A DNA stretch of 7,914 nt, from the NCBI GenBank assembly GCA_014359855.1, contig JACIYQ010000178.1, forward strand, positions 1 through 7,914. Direction: 5' to 3'. This document shows positions 5,740-7,914 of this stretch, piece after piece. Made by a program: the position numbers and the translations under genes. Origin of the DNA: Parvibaculum sp. (GTDB lineage Bacteria > Pseudomonadota > Alphaproteobacteria > Parvibaculales > Parvibaculaceae). The notes beneath the pieces are model-generated. The model was not told the origin of the DNA and searched no databases. It saw nothing but the letters and a program-made list of their open reading frames with translations. The stretch's first letter is position 1. Every line of letters begins with the position of its first letter.

Positions 5740-5842
5740 ATTTAAGCAATTCCTTTCGCCGAAAAGGTCTCTCGGCAGACTCGCGCGAAACCGCTAGCCT
5801 CCCCTCCGCCGCTATCCTGCGGCCCCTGCCGGATGCCGCATC

Positions 5843-6685
5843 TTGAGCCTCACCGTCACCCTCGCCGTTCTCGCCTCCGCCCTGCTTCACGCAAGCTGGA
5901 ACGCGCTCGTCAAAACGGGGGCCGACCGTCTCATGATGATGGGCTGGATCGCGGCGGCAACGGGCCTCGTCGCGCTGCCCTTCCTCTATGTCATGCCGGT
6001 GCCGCCCGCCGACGTCTGGAAGATCCTCACCCTCTCCTTCGCGCTTCACACGGGCTACAAGCTCTTCCTCGTGCAGGGCTATCGCTATGGCGATTTCGGC
6101 CAGGTCTATCCGCTATCGCGCGGCCTTGCCCCCGCCATCGTCACGATTGTCGGCGCGCTCTGGCTCGGCGAAATCCTCCCGACCCTCGCCTTCGCAGGCG
6201 TCGGCCTCATCGCGCTCGGCATTGTCAGCCTCGCCTTCCGCCGCACCAATGGCGCGGGCCTCCCGAACGATCCGCGCGCGCTCGCCTATGCCTTCGGCAC
6301 CTCGCTCTTCATCGCCGCCTACACGCTGAACGACGGCCTCGGCGGCCGCATCGCGACAAGCCCGCACATCTATGTCGTCTGGCTCTTCGCGGGCGACGGG
6401 CTGATCTTCTTCCTGATCGTGCTGGCGCGGCGCGGCCGCGCCTTTCTCAAGCCCCAGCGCGCCATGGCTTACGGATTCGCGGGCGGCGTCATGTCCGTCA
6501 TCGCCTACTGGCTCGTCATCTGGGCGATGACCTTCGCGCCGCTCGGCCCCGTCGCGGCGCTGCGCGAAACCAGCGTCGTCTTCGCCGCGCTCATCTCCGG
6601 CCTGCTGATGAAGGAAGGCCTCGGCTGGCGCGCGGTCGCCGCCGCCTGCGTCGTCGCCGCCGGCGTCATCCTCTTGAAAGTTTAG
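5843..6685 (+). CDS. EamA/DMT-superfamily transporter, ten predicted membrane helices
   Basis: The 280-residue protein consists of two EamA repeats with ten hydrophobic helices, at roughly 2-24, 30-51, 58-80, 94-112, 113-132, 146-164, 174-195, 208-230, 233-255 and 260-279. The first repeat shows the characteristic LHASWNALVK, the motif YPLSRGLAPAIV and a glutamate at GEIL. The second ends with ALRETSVVFAALISGLLMKEGLGWR, the equivalent region. Drug/metabolite transporters of this type export amino acids, metabolites or drugs from the inner membrane; the substrate cannot be read here. The start is TTG 5843, because no ATG or GTG lies near in frame and the first helix follows at once; the ribosome site is weak (GGATG, 7 nt upstream). 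The stop TAG overlaps the convergent argC stop by 4 nt. High GC groups it with the core genes, not with higBA upstream. No clear promoter is visible in 5740-5842. Confidence 0.92.
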   Translation: MSLTVTLAVLASALLHASWNALVKTGADRLMMMGWIAAATGLVALPFLYVMPVPPADVWKILTLSFALHTGYKLFLVQGYRYGDFGQVYPLSRGLAPAIVTIVGALWLGEILPTLAFAGVGLIALGIVSLAFRRTNGAGLPNDPRALAYAFGTSLFIAAYTLNDGLGGRIATSPHIYVVWLFAGDGLIFFLIVLARRGRAFLKPQRAMAYGFAGGVMSVIAYWLVIWAMTFAPLGPVAALRETSVVFAALISGLLMKEGLGWRAVAAACVVAAGVILLKV

Positions 6686-7635
6686 AGGTCGACGCCCAGC
6701 CCCTCGTCCGCGCCGGTCATGATGTTGAGGCACTGCACCGCCTGCCCCGACGCGCCCTTGCCCAGATTGTCGAGCAGCGCCGCAAGCCGCACCTGTTTCG
6801 TCGTCTCGTTGCCGAAGACGAAAAGCTTCATCGCATTCGTGCCGTTCAATTGCTCCGGATCGAGCTTCGTCATCGCGGCGCTCTCCGCCAGCGGCGCGAC
6901 GCTCACAAAGCGTTGCCCCTCGAAATATTCCGCCAGCGTCTCGTGAACCTTCGCCACGGAAACCTCACCCGGCAGCGCCCAGAGCTGCAGCGGCACCTCC
7001 ACGATCATGCCCTGCGCATAGCGCCCGACATTCGGCGCGAAGAGCGGCGGGTGCGCAAGCCCCATGTTCTTCTGCATTTCCGGCACATGCTTGTGCGCAA
7101 GGCCGAGCGCATAGGCCCGGAACGCCTCCAGCGTGTAGTTCGGCGCCGCCTCGTCCTCGAATTCGGCGATCATCTGCTTGCCGCCGCCCGAATAGCCCGA
7201 CACCGCGTTCACCGTGAGCGGCCAGGTCTCCGGCACGATGCCCGCCGCGACAAGCGGCCGCGTCAGCGCGATCGCGCCGGTCGGATAGCAGCCCGGATTG
7301 GTGACGCGCGTGGCGCCCGAGATCGCCTGCCGCTGCCCCGGCGACATTTCCGGAAAGCCATAGACCCAGCCATCCGCCACCCGGTGCGCCGTCGAGGCGT
7401 CGATGACGCGCGTCGTCGCATTGCCGATCAGCGACACCGCTTCCTTCGCCGCCTCGTCCGGCAGGCAGAGGATCACGATGTCGGCTTCGTTCAGCGCCTC
7501 TTTCCGCGCGCCCGCATCCTTGCGCTTGTCCTCGCCCAGCGAAATGAAGTCGAGATCGTCGCGCCCCTCGAGCCGCGCCCGGATCTGCAACCCCGTCGTA
7601 CCCACTTCACCGTCGATGAAAACCTTCGTGGTCAT
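6682..7635 (-). CDS. argC: N-acetyl-gamma-glutamyl-phosphate reductase, type 2 (ArgC)
   Basis: ArgC reduces N-acetyl-gamma-glutamyl phosphate to N-acetylglutamate 5-semialdehyde with NADPH, the third step of arginine synthesis, in the cytoplasm. The 317-residue length and the start MTTKVFIDGEVGTTGLQIRARL mark the shorter type 2 form. The nucleotide-binding domain begins with the VGTTGLQ loop (11-17). Catalytic Cys116 sits in TNPGCYPTG, a conserved His in HKHVPEM (181-187), and the C-terminal GKGASGQAVQCLNIM (293-306) is typical. The start is ATG 7635, preceded by GGAG; the frame remains open for 53 codons upstream, but those only translate the palindromic repeat. The gene follows rpsI in the same direction, an arrangement common in Alphaproteobacteria, but a terminator and the composite repeat separate them. 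Its stop overlaps that of the EamA gene. Confidence 0.97.
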   Translation of the reverse strand: MTTKVFIDGEVGTTGLQIRARLEGRDDLDFISLGEDKRKDAGARKEALNEADIVILCLPDEAAKEAVSLIGNATTRVIDASTAHRVADGWVYGFPEMSPGQRQAISGATRVTNPGCYPTGAIALTRPLVAAGIVPETWPLTVNAVSGYSGGGKQMIAEFEDEAAPNYTLEAFRAYALGLAHKHVPEMQKNMGLAHPPLFAPNVGRYAQGMIVEVPLQLWALPGEVSVAKVHETLAEYFEGQRFVSVAPLAESAAMTKLDPEQLNGTNAMKLFVFGNETTKQVRLAALLDNLGKGASGQAVQCLNIMTGADEGLGVDL

Positions 7636-7658
7636 CTCATCATCTCCAACCACCAACT

Positions 7659-7770
7659 CGTCATGGCCCGCGTTATGCGGGCCATCCACGCCTGCCCCGG
7701 CGAAAGCCGGGGTCTTTCTTTTCTCTTCTAGCCAAAGACGTGGATGACCCGGACAAGCCGGGTCATGACG
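7659..7770. repeat. Composite intergenic palindromic repeat between rpsI and argC
   Basis: Two 32-nt arms, 7659-7690 and 7739-7770, are reverse complements at 26 of 32 positions. Each arm is itself a hairpin: TGGCCCGC-GTTAT-GCGGGCCA (7664-7684) and ATGACCCGG-ACAAG-CCGGGTCAT (7744-7766). Between them lies a third hairpin, CCCCGGC-GAAA-GCCGGGG (7695-7712), followed on the plus strand by a T-rich run. The CGTCATG...CATCCACG ends match a dispersed repeat type seen in many alphaproteobacterial genomes (established in general; no family name assigned here). It forms most of the argC leader. Confidence 0.8.
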
Positions 7771-7789
7771 GCAATGGGAAAGCATACAA

Positions 7790-7824
7790 AACAAAAAGGG
7801 CGCTCCGGTAATCCCGAAGCGCCC
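7790..7824 (-). terminator. Intrinsic terminator of rpsI
   Basis: On the minus strand GGGCGCT-T-CGG pairs with CCG-G-AGCGCCC (7798-7824) around a GATTA loop, followed at once by TTTTTGTT. It begins 24 nt after the rpsI stop, so argC probably needs read-through or its own promoter in the remaining short gap. Confidence 0.9.
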
Positions 7825-7847
7825 CTGATCGTCGCCGTAAACGCTGA

Positions 7848-7914
7848 TCAGCGCTTCGAGAACTGGAAGCTGCGGCGGGCCTTCGCCTTGCCGTACTTCT
7901 TGCGTTCGACCACG
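7848..7914 (-). CDS. rpsI: 30S ribosomal protein S9, C-terminal end (partial)
   Basis: The last 21 codons read VVERKKYGKAKARRSFQFSKR in the minus-strand frame, then TGA. VERKK(Y/P)G..KAR(R/K)..QFSKR is the near-invariant end of bacterial S9, whose C-terminal Lys-Arg tail reaches the P-site tRNA in the small subunit. The remainder lies beyond the window. Its position just ahead of argC and a strong terminator fits the rplM-rpsI operon of Alphaproteobacteria. Confidence 0.97.
   Translation of the reverse strand, partial: VVERKKYGKAKARRSFQFSKR

Noticed and set aside
7695..7728. Hairpin plus T-rich run on the plus strand as a terminator
   Set aside because: The shape is good, but no plus-strand gene ends nearby. 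It is better explained as the central part of the composite repeat, though it might stop antisense transcription.
5833..7731. A 632-codon open frame on the plus strand across the EamA gene and argC
   Set aside because: It is Arg/His/Pro-rich low-complexity translation, out of frame with EamA and antisense to argC; both of those have clear family motifs.
7636..7794. A 53-codon N-terminal extension of ArgC
   Set aside because: It only translates the palindromic repeat. The start at 7635 has GGAG upstream and matches the family N-terminus.

Overview
The window looks like chromosomal DNA of an alphaproteobacterium. The evidence is the high GC content and strong GC3 bias of most genes, the order rpsI then argC (type 2 ArgC), a class I PHA synthase facing away from a gene beginning MSEEF, and a composite intergenic palindrome of a kind common in this class. 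The genus cannot be fixed from the sequence; a Parvibaculum- or Rhizobiales-like lineage is a guess.

Layout. (1) 1-1062: the first five codons of a minus-strand gene (perhaps a class I/II aminotransferase), a Pro/Ala-rich lipoprotein gene on the minus strand, and a divergent intergenic region with a perfect 17-nt palindrome ahead of phaC. (2) 1063-3030: phaC, with the complete Cys-Asp-His catalytic triad and an unusual basic/proline-rich N-terminal tail. (3) 3039-3892: an IS5-family (IS427-like) insertion sequence, 15-bp perfect inverted repeats, inserted 8 nt after the phaC stop. Its transposase needs a -1 frameshift. The element probably uses CTAG targets; one junction is CTAG and the other CCAG, and the change also removes the transposase stop codon. 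(4) 3889-5740: a less GC-rich accessory stretch, all on the minus strand. It holds a SlyB-like glycine-zipper lipoprotein coupled by an ATGA overlap to a secreted coiled-coil protein, and behind it a higB-higA toxin-antitoxin module with two tandem palindromic operators. (5) 5843-7914: a ten-helix EamA/DMT transporter whose stop overlaps the convergent argC stop, then argC, a 112-bp composite inverted repeat, an intrinsic terminator and the 3' end of rpsI.

How it fits together. The flanks are housekeeping or storage metabolism: PHA polymerisation, arginine synthesis and translation. The middle is an accessory insert carrying an addiction module, an envelope-protein pair and an IS. The least explained elements are the SlyB-like/coiled-coil pair, the palindrome between the lipoprotein gene and phaC, and the IS junction where one base change affects both the target duplication and the transposase stop. 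I see no CRISPR array, tRNA or phage gene.
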